NCBI RefSeq assembly: GCF_029510815.1
Contig: NZ_CP120360.1
Location: 186,001 to 250,000 of the forward strand
Reading direction: 5' to 3'
From: Janibacter sp. DB-40
GTDB lineage: Bacteria > Actinomycetota > Actinomycetes > Actinomycetales > Dermatophilaceae
DNA length: 64,000 nucleotides
The stretch's first letter is position 1. Each line of letters starts with the position of its first letter. Positions 18,163-29,572 of this stretch are shown here, piece by piece. The notes under the pieces are model-generated. The model did not search any database and was not told the origin of the DNA. It worked only from the letters and a program-made list of their open reading frames with translations. A program made the position numbers and the translations under genes.

Positions 18163-18453
18163 GTGGGACGCATCGTCGTCGACGTCATGCTCAAGCCCGA
18201 GATCCTCGACCCCCAGGGCCAGGCCGTGCGCGGTGCGCTGCCGCGACTGGGGCTGGACCAGTTCACCGATGTGCGGCAGGGGAAGCGCTTCGTGCTCTCC
18301 GTCGACGGCGAGGTCACCGAGACACACCTGGCCAGCGCCCGCGAGGCCGCCGAGACCCTCCTGTCCAACCCGGTCATCGAGGACGTCGTCAACGTCCACG
18401 AGCTGACGACGGACGAGCCCGAGCAGGCTCCGATCACCGGGGCGGGCGCGTGA
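18163..18453 (+). CDS. purS: phosphoribosylformylglycinamidine synthase subunit PurS
   Basis: Small structural subunit that bridges PurQ and PurL in FGAM synthase. It has 96 residues; [20 protein letters not shown] at the N-terminus and [13 protein letters not shown] in the middle are typical. The GTG start at 18163 follows AGGAGA by 6 nt. Its TGA overlaps the GTG of purQ by three bases (GTGA), so the subunits are translationally coupled. The C-terminal extension ([15 protein letters not shown]) is a little longer than in Bacillus PurS. Confidence 0.95.
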   Translation: MGRIVVDVMLKPEILDPQGQAVRGALPRLGLDQFTDVRQGKRFVLSVDGEVTETHLASAREAAETLLSNPVIEDVVNVHELTTDEPEQAPITGAGA

Positions 18454-19117
18454 AGATCGGCGTCATCACCTTCCCCGGCAGCCTCGACGACGCCGACGCC
18501 CGCCGCGCCGTGCGCATCGCCGGCGGCGAGCCGCTCGCCCTCTGGCACGGCGACGCGGACCTCCACTCGGTCGACGCGGTCGTCATCCCGGGCGGCTTCT
18601 CCTACGGGGACTACCTGCGCGCCGGGGCCATCGCCCGCTTCGCCCCGGTCATGGGCGAGGTCATCACCGCAGCGAAGGGGGGCCTGCCGGTCCTCGGGAT
18701 CTGCAACGGCTTCCAGATCCTCACCGAGTCCCACCTCCTGCCGGGATCGATGATCCAGAACGACCACCGCAGGTTCCTCTGCCGCGACCAGGTCCTGCGC
18801 GTCGAGAACGCCGCGACGGCGTGGACGAACGGCTTCGAGGCCGACCAGGAGATCACCGTGGTCCTGAAGAACCAGGACGGTCAGTTCGTCGCCGACAGGG
18901 ACACCCTGGACCGCCTCGAGGGGGAGGGCCGGGTCGCCTTCCGGTACGTCGGCGTCAACCCCAACGGCTCCTCGCGCGACATCGCCGGCATCAGCAACGA
19001 GCGCGGCAACGTCGTCGGCCTCATGCCGCACCCGGAGCACGCCGTGGAGGAGGGCTTCGGCCCGGGGCTCGACGGCCGCACCGTCTTCACGTCCGTCCTC
19101 GAGCAGGTGGTGTCCGC

Positions 19118-19121
<4 letters not shown>
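18450..19121 (+). CDS. purQ: phosphoribosylformylglycinamidine synthase subunit PurQ
   Basis: Class-I glutamine amidotransferase subunit that delivers ammonia to PurL. It has 223 residues. Key features are [28 protein letters not shown], the nucleophile elbow GICNGFQ with catalytic Cys, and MPHPEHAVE with the catalytic His and Glu. It starts at a GTG overlapping the purS stop, and its stop overlaps the GTG of purL. There is nothing unusual. Confidence 0.97.
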
Positions 19122-21411
<2,290 letters not shown>

Positions 21412-21415
<4 letters not shown>

Positions 21416-22083
21416 GCGCGGTGGGCTCGGGCTGGCTGGTGGTCTTCGACTGCGACGGCGTGCTCGTCGACAGCGAGCGACTCAACATCCAGACGTGGAC
21501 CGCGATGATGATCGACGCCGGAGTCGACTTCACCGAGGACGACGCCGTGCAGACCTTCGTCGGCAAGGCCTACGCCGACAACCGGGTCACGATGGCCGAG
21601 ATGACCGGAGCGGTCCCGGACCCCGAGTGGGAGAGGCGGTGGCGTGCCGAGTTCGCGCGCAGCCACGAGCGTCTCGAGCCGATCGAGGGCGCGCGGGAGG
21701 CCGTTGTCGCCGTCCAGGACGTCGGGCACGCGGTGTGCGTCGCCTCGGGATCGATCCGGCGGGCCATCGGCAGCAAGCTGACCACCGCCGGTCTGGTCGA
21801 CCTGTTCCCCGAGGAGGCCCGTTTCAGTGCCGAGCAGGTCGAGCACGGCAAGCCGGCCCCGGACGTCTTCCTCGCGGCCGCCGAGTCGATGGGTTTCGTG
21901 CCCGACCGGTGCGTCGTCGTCGAGGACAGCAAGGCCGGTGTGGAGGCCGCGCGGGCGGCCGGGATGAGGGTCGTCGGGTACCTCAGCGACATCACGCCCG
22001 ATAACTGGCTCGAGGACTCGGACGCGATCATCGCCGACATGGCCGACCTGCCCTCGGTCATCGCGCGCCTGACCCACACCTGA
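21412..22083 (+). CDS. HAD-superfamily hydrolase (beta-phosphoglucomutase/phosphatase-like)
   Basis: A 223-residue HAD subfamily IA enzyme. Motif I is [11 protein letters not shown] with the nucleophile Asp, motif II is CVASGS, motif III is the Lys in [11 protein letters not shown], and motif IV is [18 protein letters not shown]. The cap is the small helical type seen in beta-phosphoglucomutase and sugar-phosphate phosphatases, so a phosphorylated sugar or nucleotide is likely. The GTG start overlaps the purL stop. Coupling to purS-Q-L could point to a phosphatase acting on a purine intermediate, but that is inference. Repeat array B begins 11 bp after its stop. Confidence 0.9.
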
Positions 22084-22094
22084 CCCCCGACTTC

Positions 22095-22240
22095 GCAGGA
22101 GCCCTCAGCAGATGCGCGCCTCGGCCGCAGGAGCCTATGCAGTTGCGCGCCTGGGCCGCAGGAGCCTAAGCAGTTGCGCCTCTTGGTTGCAGGAGCCTAA
22201 GCAGTTGCGCGCCTGGGCCGCAGGAGCCTAAGCAGTTGCG
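22095..22240. repeat. tandem repeat array B, five copies, 31-bp period
   Basis: Copies begin at 22095, 22127, 22158, 22189 and 22220. The last three cores are identical to GCAGGAGCCTAAGCAGTTGC; the second has one change and the first is diverged with a one-base insertion. Spacers of about 10 nt are similar (CGCCTGGGCC in two). The array fills the convergent gap between the HAD gene and the amino-acid ABC ATPase gene. As in array A, the last copy runs into CGAAGGGGG. Confidence 0.9.
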
Positions 22241-22264
22241 AAGGGGGCGGGGCCGGGTCTCCCC

Positions 22265-23029
22265 TCAGAGCACCTTGGACAGGAAGTCCTGGGTGCGCGA
22301 CTCCTGCGGGTTGGACAGGATCTCCCGGGGGTCGCCCTGCTCGACGACGACGCCATCGTCCATGAAGACGAGGCGGTCACCGACCTCGCGGGCGAAGCCC
22401 ATCTCGTGGGTGACGACCATCATCGTCATGCCCTCGTTGGCCAGCGTGCGCATGACCTCGAGGACGTCGCCGACGAGCTCGGGGTCGAGCGCACTGGTCG
22501 GCTCGTCGAAGAGCATCATGTCCGGGTCCATGGACAACGCCCGCGCGATGGCGATGCGCTGCTGCTGACCACCGGAGAGCTGCGCGGGGTAGGCGTTCTC
22601 CCGGCCGGCCATGCCGACCTTCTCGAGGTTGCGGCGCGCGACCTCCTGCGCCTCGGCCGTCTTGCGCCCCTTGACCCGCTTCTGGGCCAGGGTGAGGTTG
22701 CGCAGGACGTTCAGGTGCGGGAAGAGGTTGAACTGCTGGAAGACGATGCCGATCCGGGTGCGGACCTGCTCGAGGTTGGTCTCCGGGTCGGTGATGTCGA
22801 CGCCCTCGACGAGGATCGTCCCGCTCGTGGGCTCCTCGAGACGGTTGACGCAGCGCAGCAGCGTGGACTTGCCCGACCCGGAGGGGCCGATCACGCAGAC
22901 GACCTCACCCTGGTCGACGTGGAAGTCGATGCCCTTGAGGACCTCGTTCTTGCCGAAGGACTTGTGCAGGTCCCGCACGGCGATGGCGGGAGTCCCGCCG
23001 GGACGTGGGTTCGCGCTCACCGGGCTCAC
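22265..23029 (-). CDS. polar amino-acid ABC transporter ATP-binding protein (GlnQ-like)
   Basis: A 254-residue ATPase of the polar amino-acid uptake family. Walker A is [15 protein letters not shown], the Q-loop region is [15 protein letters not shown], the signature is [15 protein letters not shown], Walker B is [13 protein letters not shown], and the H-loop is [12 protein letters not shown]. The N-terminal 14 residues are a Pro/Gly extension. The GTG start overlaps the permease stop (GTGA). It is the last gene of the importer operon (binding protein, permease, ATPase) on the minus strand. Confidence 0.94.
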   Translation of the reverse strand: MSPVSANPRPGGTPAIAVRDLHKSFGKNEVLKGIDFHVDQGEVVCVIGPSGSGKSTLLRCVNRLEEPTSGTILVEGVDITDPETNLEQVRTRIGIVFQQFNLFPHLNVLRNLTLAQKRVKGRKTAEAQEVARRNLEKVGMAGRENAYPAQLSGGQQQRIAIARALSMDPDMMLFDEPTSALDPELVGDVLEVMRTLANEGMTMMVVTHEMGFAREVGDRLVFMDDGVVVEQGDPREILSNPQESRTQDFLSKVL

Positions 23030-23811
23030 TGTCCCATCTTCTGACGTCGTTCCATGTACGCCACCAGCTGGGTCAGCGGCAGCGTGATGATCAGGTAGCC
23101 CGCGGCCGCCATGAGCAGCGGGGTCGCGCTGGCGGTCTGCGAGACCATGTCGCGGGCGAAGGTCGTCAGCTCGCGGTCCCCGAGCGCCATCCCGGCGATG
23201 AAGAGCAGCGAGGTGTCCTTGATGATGATGACCAGCTCGTTGGTCAGTGGTGGCGTGATGATCCGGAAGGCCTGCGGCAGCACGACCGAGATCATCGTCC
23301 AGGTCGGGCTCATGCCCAGCGACTTCGCGGCTTCGACCTGCCCCTTCGGGACGGCCTGGATGCCGGCGCGGATGGTCTCGGCGATGTAGGCCGCCGAGAC
23401 GATGATCAGGGCCAGCAGGCCGGCACCGACGCTGCCGCCCGGGGGCCGCCAGTCGAAGGCGACCGGGACGGCGAAGGCGAAGCCGAAGATCACCAGCAGG
23501 GCCGGCAGCCCGCGGAAAAGCTCGATGTAGGCCGTCGACACCCAGCGGTAGGGCGCGACCGGCGAGAGCTTCATCAGGGCCAGGAGCAGGCCGAGCACCA
23601 GTCCGCCGAGGAAGGCGATGAACGTGTAGAGGACGGTGTTCTTGGCCGCCGTGGTGACGATCGCCGGCCAGGAGGCCTGCGCCGAGCCCGCGTCGAGGAA
23701 GCTGTCGCGGGCGGCCTCCCAGTCGGCCGCGAGGAGGACGAGGACCACCGCCACCACGAAGATGGCGTACAGGGTTCCGCGGAACAGGCGTCTGCGGGTG
23801 GAGGGTTTCAC
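23026..23811 (-). CDS. polar amino-acid ABC transporter permease
   Basis: A 261-residue membrane protein with about five to six transmembrane segments ([39 protein letters not shown] and others). The coupling-loop EAA motif is [22 protein letters not shown], preceded by [19 protein letters not shown], typical of GlnP/HisM-type permeases. Only one permease gene is present, so it probably works as a homodimer. The GTG start has GGAAGG 8 nt upstream. Confidence 0.92.
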   Translation of the reverse strand: MKPSTRRRLFRGTLYAIFVVAVVLVLLAADWEAARDSFLDAGSAQASWPAIVTTAAKNTVLYTFIAFLGGLVLGLLLALMKLSPVAPYRWVSTAYIELFRGLPALLVIFGFAFAVPVAFDWRPPGGSVGAGLLALIIVSAAYIAETIRAGIQAVPKGQVEAAKSLGMSPTWTMISVVLPQAFRIITPPLTNELVIIIKDTSLLFIAGMALGDRELTTFARDMVSQTASATPLLMAAAGYLIITLPLTQLVAYMERRQKMGQ

Positions 23812-23843
23812 GTGTTGACCTTCCGGTGGTTACCTACCGAGGG

Positions 23844-23874
23844 CTGTGGCCCGGGTGCGGGACCCGGGCCACAG
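23844..23874 (-). terminator. intra-operon hairpin between binding-protein and permease genes
   Basis: Perfect 13-bp arms CTGTGGCCCGGGT and ACCCGGGCCACAG with a 5-nt loop, in the 69-bp gap. In this position such hairpins usually cause partial termination or stabilise the upstream message, giving more binding protein than membrane components. Confidence 0.75.
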
Positions 23875-23880
23875 GGTGGA

Positions 23881-24672
23881 TCACTTCTCGGTGAAGTACG
23901 TGTCGTAGATCTCCTGGTACTTGCCGCTGTCGCGCAGCGAGGCCAGCTCCTCGTCGACCGCCGTGAGCAGCTCCTCGCTGCCCTCCTCCTTGACGGCGAA
24001 GCCGTACTGCTCGTCGGTGTCGTACTCCTCGACGATGGTGAAGGCGCCCTCGTCGGTGTGCAGGATGTTCACCGGGAGGTCCTGCAGGACGGCGTCGACG
24101 CCACCGGACTGAAGTGCCGGGAAGAGCTCGGCATCGCTCGGGTAGGCCTTGGTCTCGGTGTCCTCGGGGACGTTCTCCTGGGCGTACTTCTGACCGGTGG
24201 TGCCCTGCTGGACACCGACGGTCTTGCCGGCGAGGTCCTCGATGGACGTGATGTCGGAGTCCTCGGGCACGAGCAACGACTGGAGCGAGTCGTAGTACGG
24301 CTCGGAGAAGTCGAGGTTCTTCTCCCGCTCCTCGGTGATCGTCATGGCGCTCGCGCCGATGTCGCAGGTGCCGGCCGCCAGCGCGGACCCGCTCTGCAGA
24401 CCCTCGAAGCCGACGTCCTTGATCTCCAGCTCGAGGTCGAGCCCCGAGGCGATCTCCGTCATCAGGTCCATGTCGAAGCCGGTGTACTCGCCGTCCTCCT
24501 CGAACTCGAAGGGCGGGTAGGGGATGTCGGAGCACACCGTGAGGGTCCCGGACTGGATGAGGCCGAGACCGGCGTCGTCGCCGCCGCCGCCGGAGTCGTC
24601 ACTGCTTCCGCCGCAGGCCGTCAGGGCCAGCGTGGAGGCTGCGAGGAGAGCGAGAGGAAGTCGTGCCCGCAT
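23881..24672 (-). CDS. polar amino-acid ABC transporter substrate-binding lipoprotein
   Basis: A 263-residue solute-binding protein. A signal sequence ends in the lipobox LTAC, followed by a Gly/Ser/Asp-rich linker. The mature part begins TLTVCSDIPYPPFEF, then GFDMDLMTEIASGL and the SBP family-3 hallmarks CDIGASAMTIT and VGVQQGTTG. The acidic surface and family placement suggest glutamine, glutamate or another polar amino acid. The start ATG has an AAAGGCGG site upstream. An AT-rich CAATAT on the minus strand about 50 nt upstream may be the -10. Confidence 0.94.
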   Translation of the reverse strand: MRARLPLALLAASTLALTACGGSSDDSGGGGDDAGLGLIQSGTLTVCSDIPYPPFEFEEDGEYTGFDMDLMTEIASGLDLELEIKDVGFEGLQSGSALAAGTCDIGASAMTITEEREKNLDFSEPYYDSLQSLLVPEDSDITSIEDLAGKTVGVQQGTTGQKYAQENVPEDTETKAYPSDAELFPALQSGGVDAVLQDLPVNILHTDEGAFTIVEEYDTDEQYGFAVKEEGSEELLTAVDEELASLRDSGKYQEIYDTYFTEK

Positions 24673-24854
24673 GGGAGCCGCCTTTCATGGGTCAATGGAT
24701 CGCAAGCGTGGGTGCAGCATATTGTTCGACGAGATGGTCGAGGGGCGAGGTCGTCCCGGTCGGTCGACCGTCGCGGCTCGCCCCGCGCATCACCCCTGAA
24801 GTGCGTGTCGCCCGCCGGGAGAGCAGGGGCAGGCGCGACCTTATCAGCGGCTCG

Positions 24855-24870
24855 TGTGGGTCAGATCACA
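24855..24870 (-). promoter_or_regulatory. CRP/GlxR-like site upstream of the amino-acid importer
   Basis: Read on the minus strand, TGTGATCTGACCCACA matches the CRP-family consensus TGTGA-N6-TCACA at 9 of 10 defined positions. It lies 183 bp upstream of the binding-protein start, in a 243-bp gap (24673-24915) with no gene. Activation by a cAMP-responsive regulator would fit nutrient uptake. Confidence 0.4.
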
Positions 24871-24915
24871 AAACCATCTCCATCGGGGTCATTCTGTGCG
24901 CCCCGTCCGTGCGGG

Positions 24916-25773
24916 TCAGCGGGCCCGCCAGGTCCCCGGGTCGGGTGCGACCGGCGAAGGGCGGGAGTCGCCGTCCGTGATCGGCGTGCCGCCGTTGGTG
25001 CGCCGGGTCAGTGCGGCCCCGGCGAGCACACCGGAGGGGAAGGGCCACCGGCCCACCTGCCGGCGCAGCTCGTCGGCGTCGATCGGCCGGTGCGAGGCGA
25101 GCAGGAGGGTGTTGCCGTAGCGCCGCCCCTTCATCACGTCGCGCATCGCCACGAGCGCCACGCCTTCCCCGTTCGTTGAGGTGCGCAGGCCGTCCGCGGT
25201 CAAGCCTCGAAACGTACCGAAGACCGCCAGCAGCCCGGCGACCACGTCCTTGACGTGCCGCCACCCCGGCTCGTCCGGGCAGTTCATCGCCAAGAAACCG
25301 TCCGGGCGCAGGACGCGGGCGACCTCCGCGAAGAACTCGACGGTCTGCAGGTCGGCCGGGACCCTCCCTTCGTCGAAGGCGTCCACGAGGACGACGTGCG
25401 CCGACGCGTCCTTGAGGGCGGCCACCCCCGCCCGTCCGAGCTGGGGGCGCACCCGGATGCGGTGCCCGCGCGGCAGCGGCAGCTCCTCGCGCACCGCGGC
25501 GGTGAGCCGCTCGTCCGGCTCGAGCACGATCTGCGGCGAGCCGGGCCGGGTGGCCTGCACCCATCGCGGGAGGGTCAGTCCGGCCCCGCCGACGTGGGTG
25601 ACCCCGATCGGGTCGGGGCCGGGGAAGGTCGCGTCGATCGCGGCCGCCATGTGCTGCACGTACTCGAAGACGAGGTGCTCCGGGTCGGCGACGTCGACGT
25701 GGCTCTGCGGGTGCCCGTCGCGCATCACCGTCACCCCGCCGTGCTCGTCCGGCACGAACTCGATCCCAGCCAC
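24916..25773 (-). CDS. spermidine-synthase-like methyltransferase-fold protein
   Basis: A 285-residue protein of the polyamine aminopropyltransferase superfamily. HVDVADPEHLVFEYVQHMA, the nucleotide-binding loop THVGGAGLTLPRW, IVLEPDERL, and VVLVDAFDEGRVP mark a Rossmann-like fold; the bulky aminopropyl-binding motifs of true spermidine synthase are weak. Many actinobacteria carry such proteins with unknown substrate. The GTG at 25773 is chosen over a GTG at 25791 because GGGAGGA lies 7 nt upstream of it. There is no partner decarboxylase gene nearby. Confidence 0.78.
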   Translation of the reverse strand: MAGIEFVPDEHGGVTVMRDGHPQSHVDVADPEHLVFEYVQHMAAAIDATFPGPDPIGVTHVGGAGLTLPRWVQATRPGSPQIVLEPDERLTAAVREELPLPRGHRIRVRPQLGRAGVAALKDASAHVVLVDAFDEGRVPADLQTVEFFAEVARVLRPDGFLAMNCPDEPGWRHVKDVVAGLLAVFGTFRGLTADGLRTSTNGEGVALVAMRDVMKGRRYGNTLLLASHRPIDADELRRQVGRWPFPSGVLAGAALTRRTNGGTPITDGDSRPSPVAPDPGTWRAR

Positions 25774-25809
25774 CCGCTGATCCTCCCTCACCTGCCCAGG
25801 CGGACAGCA

Positions 25810-25851
25810 CGAAGGGGGTCACGCACCCGATCTGGTGCGTGACCCCCTTCG
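25810..25851 (-). terminator. perfect 18-bp inverted repeat ending the nucleotidase gene
   Basis: Arms 25810-25827 and 25834-25851 pair perfectly over 18 bp around the loop CGATCT. They begin 9 nt after the nucleotidase stop (minus strand). Each outer end is one copy of the 9-mer CGAAGGGGG, so the terminator is built from two inverted copies. Confidence 0.85.
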
Positions 25852-25859
25852 CCGGGGTG

Positions 25860-27998
25860 CTACCTGTTGTTGCCCTGGCCGGGTCGGACCTCGGTGTCGT
25901 TGCCCTTGCCGGGCCGGTCACCGTCCCGGCCCTTGCCGGGGCGGTCACCGAGTCGGTTGCCCTTGCCGGGGCGCTCGTCGGCGTTGCCCCTGCCGGGGCG
26001 CTCGGCCTCGCCGGCGGCCACCGTCACCGGGAAGGTCGCCGTCGTCCCGCTCGGTGAGGCCACGAGCGTGACCGTCGCGTCCCCGACGAGCTCGGGCACG
26101 GTGAAGGTGATCTCCGCGCTGCCGTTGCGCGTCGGCAGCCCCTCGATCAGCCCGGTGGTGATCGGGAAGGTCCCGACGGACGTCTCCCCAACGAGGACCT
26201 CCACCTCGGTGTTGGTCGGTGCGTCGACCGAGGTCAGGTCGAAGCCGGAGGCGGTGAAGGAGACCTCCTCACCGGCGACGAGCTCGCGCGGCTGGTCGTC
26301 GACCGCGACCGCGCGCTTGGCGAAGTCCGGCTCGACGACCTCGCGCGACTCGAAGTAGTCGACGAAGGCGTCGGTGTCGATCAGTCCGCTGTCGGTGCGG
26401 TTGCTCCCCTCCGCGAGCACGGTGAAGTTGTCACCACCGCTGAGGAGGAAGGAGCCGGAGGTGACGGTGTACGTCCCCGCCGGGTCGATCGGTGCCCCGT
26501 CGACCGTCACGGAGGTGATGCGCTCGCCCTCCGGAGCGTCCGGGTCCCAGGTGTAGGAGACGTTCTCGGAGACACCCAGCTTGAGGAAGGGGCGCGACGC
26601 GTCGGCCGGCTGCCACTGCTGCTCGAGCACCCGGACGAACTGCTCACCGGTCACGTCGACGGTCATCAGCGTGTTGGCGAAGGGGTTGATCGCCGCGGCC
26701 TCGGCGAAGGTCACCTCGCCGGGGGCCTCCTGGCGGGTGGGCGCGTAGTAGAGCTCGTCGCGCAGACCGCCGGGGTTCATGATGCCGATGTCGGCTCCGG
26801 GACGCCCCTCCCGGTTCATCGCGTCCAGCCAGATGTCGGCGGTGAGGTTGCCCAGGGTCGACTCGCGCATCCGGTCGTCGCGGTCGTCGTCGACGGGGAC
26901 GGCGGTCGTGATGTCGTCGGAGACCGTGCCGACGACCTCCCGACCGATCACCTCGGCGTCGGCGACCGCGGCGTCGACGATGCTCGCGGCCGCGTCGAAC
27001 TCGGGGTCACCGGCACAGGTGTCGAAGGACTCGAGGGTGGGCAGGTTGGTCGCGGAGTACTCGGTCACCTCGCCGGTGGCGGGGTCGTAGCCCAGCTGGA
27101 CCTGCCCGACGGGGTCGCCGTAGGAGCCGGACTGGATCACCGGGCGGGTTCCGCCGTCCGGGTCGGCGGCGTCCCACGCGTACTCCTGGTGGGTGTGCCC
27201 GGTGAAGATCGCGTCGACCTCCCCGGAGGTGTTGCTCACGATGTCGGCGAAGGCGCCCCCGGCCGCCACCTGCTCCTCGAGGGTCGTGCCGGCGGTGGCG
27301 CCCTCGTGGTACTCGGCGAGGACGACGTCGGCCTCGCCGTTGGCGGCGTCGCCGTCGCTCAGCTGCGCGGCGACCCGGTTGACGGCCGCGACCGGGTCGC
27401 CGAACTCGATCTCGGTGATGCCGGCCGGCGAGACGAGCGAGGACGTCTCCCGGGTGACGGCACCGATGACGGCGACGTCGAGCCCGTTGATGCTCTGGAT
27501 CGAGTACTCGTCCAGCGCCGGGGTGGTCGTGCCGGCCGCGTAGACGTTCGCGCCGAGGTAGTCGAAGTCGGCCGTGTCGGCCACCCGGCCGGTCAGGTCG
27601 GCGAAGCCGCCGTCGAACTCGTGGTTGCCGACGGCACTGGCCCGCATCTCGAGCGCGTCGAGGAACTCGATCGTCGGGGTGTCCTGCTGCGAGGAGGAGA
27701 CGAAGGGGGAGGCCCCGATGTTGTCGCCCGAGGACAGCAGCATCGTCTCCTCCTCACCGAGCGCCGACTTGGCCGACTCGATGGTGCAGGCGACGGTCTT
27801 GCCGAGGGCGCCGGTGCCGTCGCCGTCGATGCGGCCGTGGAAGTCGTTGATGTTGAGCAGGTTGACGGCCGTGAGTGCGGGGTCGATCCCGCCCGGGTCG
27901 ACCGGGTCTGCGGCGTGGGCGGCGCCGCCGCTGGCGACGAGCGCGATGGTCGCGCTCGCACCGGCGAGCAGCGACGCACCCCGTGAGGTGATGGGCAT
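25860..27998 (-). CDS. secreted 5'-nucleotidase/2',3'-cyclic phosphodiesterase family protein
   Basis: A 712-residue exported metallophosphoesterase. The signal peptide ends at GGAAHA. Catalytic motifs are NINDFHGR, SSGDNIGAS, AVGNHEFDGG, ADVVLAEYH and FTGHTHQ, followed by the 5'-nucleotidase C-terminal domain (IGIMNPGGLRDEL, INPFANTLMTVDVTG). It should dephosphorylate nucleotides outside the cell. A beta-sandwich-like segment precedes a C-terminal tail of five RPGKGN-like units and no LPXTG or membrane anchor. The ATG at 27998 has GGGAGGA 6 nt upstream. Extracellular nucleotide salvage fits the purine genes around it. Confidence 0.93.
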   Translation of the reverse strand: MPITSRGASLLAGASATIALVASGGAAHAADPVDPGGIDPALTAVNLLNINDFHGRIDGDGTGALGKTVACTIESAKSALGEEETMLLSSGDNIGASPFVSSSQQDTPTIEFLDALEMRASAVGNHEFDGGFADLTGRVADTADFDYLGANVYAAGTTTPALDEYSIQSINGLDVAVIGAVTRETSSLVSPAGITEIEFGDPVAAVNRVAAQLSDGDAANGEADVVLAEYHEGATAGTTLEEQVAAGGAFADIVSNTSGEVDAIFTGHTHQEYAWDAADPDGGTRPVIQSGSYGDPVGQVQLGYDPATGEVTEYSATNLPTLESFDTCAGDPEFDAAASIVDAAVADAEVIGREVVGTVSDDITTAVPVDDDRDDRMRESTLGNLTADIWLDAMNREGRPGADIGIMNPGGLRDELYYAPTRQEAPGEVTFAEAAAINPFANTLMTVDVTGEQFVRVLEQQWQPADASRPFLKLGVSENVSYTWDPDAPEGERITSVTVDGAPIDPAGTYTVTSGSFLLSGGDNFTVLAEGSNRTDSGLIDTDAFVDYFESREVVEPDFAKRAVAVDDQPRELVAGEEVSFTASGFDLTSVDAPTNTEVEVLVGETSVGTFPITTGLIEGLPTRNGSAEITFTVPELVGDATVTLVASPSGTTATFPVTVAAGEAERPGRGNADERPGKGNRLGDRPGKGRDGDRPGKGNDTEVRPGQGNNR
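25864..26015 (-). repeat. imperfect in-frame repeats coding the RPGKGN tail
   Basis: Five units containing TTGCCGGG on the plus strand, with variable spacing, encode RPGRGN, RPGKGN, RPGKGR, RPGKGN and RPGQGN at the end of the nucleotidase. Such repeats can change number by slippage. Confidence 0.75.
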
Positions 27999-28025
27999 GG
28001 GTGTCCTCCCGAGAGCTGTGGCGTG

Positions 28026-28047
28026 GCGTGCCCGCGCGCGGGCACGC
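28026..28047. repeat. 22-bp perfect palindrome upstream of the nucleotidase gene
   Basis: The half-site GCGTGCCCGCG is followed directly by its reverse complement CGCGGGCACGC, 28 bp upstream of the nucleotidase start codon. It is a candidate operator or 5'-UTR hairpin. Confidence 0.55.
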
Positions 28048-28140
28048 GACGACTGTGCCGCATCCGGGTGGCTCTCGCAGGACGAAGGGCGTCCGGGGCC
28101 TTGCCGGGAGATGAATGATCGGCGGTGGGAGACTGGGGCC

Positions 28141-28536
28141 ATGGCTGCACGACGGCGGATTCCCGTGGACACGGGCCGGACCGCCCTGCGCGCGTGGGCC
28201 GGTGCCGAGGAGCCGGCCGCCGTGGAGCGGGCCACCCTCGCGACCGCCGTGCGCTACACGATGGAGGAGCTCGCCGAGCGCGCTCCCGGCCGCAGCGTCG
28301 AGGTGCGGGTGCCCCCCTTCGCCGCGACGCAGTGCGTGGAGGGCCCGGTGCACACCCGCGGCACCCCACCGGCGGTCGTCGAGACCGACCCGCAGACGTG
28401 GCTGGCGCTCGCGGTCGGTGACCGCACGTGGTCCGACGCGGTCGACGAAGGGAGCGTCCGGGTCAGCGGTCAGCGCACCGACCTCTCCGCCCACCTGCCG
28501 CTCACCGGCGAAGGGAGCCGAGCAGCTCGTCCATGA
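28141..28536 (+). CDS. sterol-carrier (SCP2-like) family protein
   Basis: A 131-residue cytoplasmic protein of the actinobacterial sterol carrier family (MDMPI/SCP2-like fold). It has an alternating pattern with AVRYTMEELAERAPGRSVEVRVPPF, TRGTPPAVVETDPQTWLALAVG and VRVSGQRTDLSAHLPL, the last being characteristic. No ligand is known. GAGACT lies 6 nt before the ATG and no ribosome site is seen, so it may be leaderless. Its last 35 bp overlap the end of the convergent oxidoreductase gene. Confidence 0.8.
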   Translation: MAARRRIPVDTGRTALRAWAGAEEPAAVERATLATAVRYTMEELAERAPGRSVEVRVPPFAATQCVEGPVHTRGTPPAVVETDPQTWLALAVGDRTWSDAVDEGSVRVSGQRTDLSAHLPLTGEGSRAARP

Positions 28537-29551
28537 CCGTCAGGATCGCCACGGTCTCCTCGAGCGGCATGACCGGCGACTCGGTCTCGCCGGCGGCCAC
28601 GCGCAGCGCGACCTCGACCGCCTCGTGGCGCAGGCCCCGGTGCTGCTCGATCGGGTCGCCGGTCATCGTGTCGAGGACGACCCCGTCGGCACCGACCAGA
28701 CGCATCGTCGTCGGCATGTAGAACATCGTCTCCAGCTCCAGGCGGGCCCACGTGCCGTTGACCGAGGCCGTCGTCGGGGTGCTCGCGGACATGTCCGTCG
28801 AGAGCGAGGCGACGGCGCCGCCGGGGCCCTGGGCCACGAAGGCGAAACGTCGGTCGACGCCGAGGTCGGTCAGGTCACCGAGCCCCGCGACGCGCTCGAG
28901 CCCACCGAGGGCGAGCGAGGCGAAGGACAGCGGGTAGATGCCCAGGTCGAGCATCGCCCCGCCCGCGAGGGCCGGGTCGGAGAGGCGCTGCGGACCGTCC
29001 GGCCACAGCCGGATGCCGTGGTCGGCGAGCACGGTGCTCACCTCGCCGAGCAGCCCGAGCTCGAGCACCTGCCGCAGCACGTCGATGTGCGGCAGGAACC
29101 GGGTCCACATCGCCTCCATGCAGAAGACGCCGGCCTCACGGGCGGCGGCCACGATCTGCCGGGCCTCGTCGGCGGTGGGAGCCATCGGCTTCTCGACGAG
29201 GACGTGCTTGCCCGCGGCGATCGCCAGCAGCGCGTGCTCGAGGTGCTCGCTGTGCGGGGTCGCGACGTAGACGACGTCGACGTCCGGGTCGGCGACGAGC
29301 GAGGCGTAGTTGCCGTGGGCACGGGTGTCGGAGGCGTGCTCGGCCACGAAGGCCTGCGCCCGCTGCTCGTCGCGCGACCCGACGGCGACGACCTCCTGGG
29401 TGGTGCCGCGCAGCGCGAAGGCCATCTGCGAGGCGATCCCGCCCGCCCCGAGCAGGCCCCACCGCAGGCCCGGCGCAGTGGCGGGGTCGGGGGTGCGTGG
29501 CGAGGGGAGTGTCATCCCCGGGACGTGGGCGTGCGGGCGCTTTGGGTCCAT
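28502..29551 (-). CDS. Gfo/Idh/MocA-family NAD(P)-dependent oxidoreductase
   Basis: A 349-residue dehydrogenase. The dinucleotide-binding motif is LLGAGGIASQMAFAL, followed by VVYVATPHSEH and the catalytic EKP motif in GKHVLVEKPMA. MEAMWTRFLP and the GGAMLDLGIYPL region are as in trans-1,2-dihydrobenzene-diol/xylose dehydrogenase-type members. The substrate is probably a sugar or cyclitol. The ATG at 29551 follows TAGGTT by 6 nt, a good leaderless promoter, which supports this start over an ATG 36 nt downstream. Confidence 0.88.
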   Translation of the reverse strand: MDPKRPHAHVPGMTLPSPRTPDPATAPGLRWGLLGAGGIASQMAFALRGTTQEVVAVGSRDEQRAQAFVAEHASDTRAHGNYASLVADPDVDVVYVATPHSEHLEHALLAIAAGKHVLVEKPMAPTADEARQIVAAAREAGVFCMEAMWTRFLPHIDVLRQVLELGLLGEVSTVLADHGIRLWPDGPQRLSDPALAGGAMLDLGIYPLSFASLALGGLERVAGLGDLTDLGVDRRFAFVAQGPGGAVASLSTDMSASTPTTASVNGTWARLELETMFYMPTTMRLVGADGVVLDTMTGDPIEQHRGLRHEAVEVALRVAAGETESPVMPLEETVAILTVMDELLGSLRR

Positions 29552-29572
29552 GCGCCCAACCTACGGCGCAGG

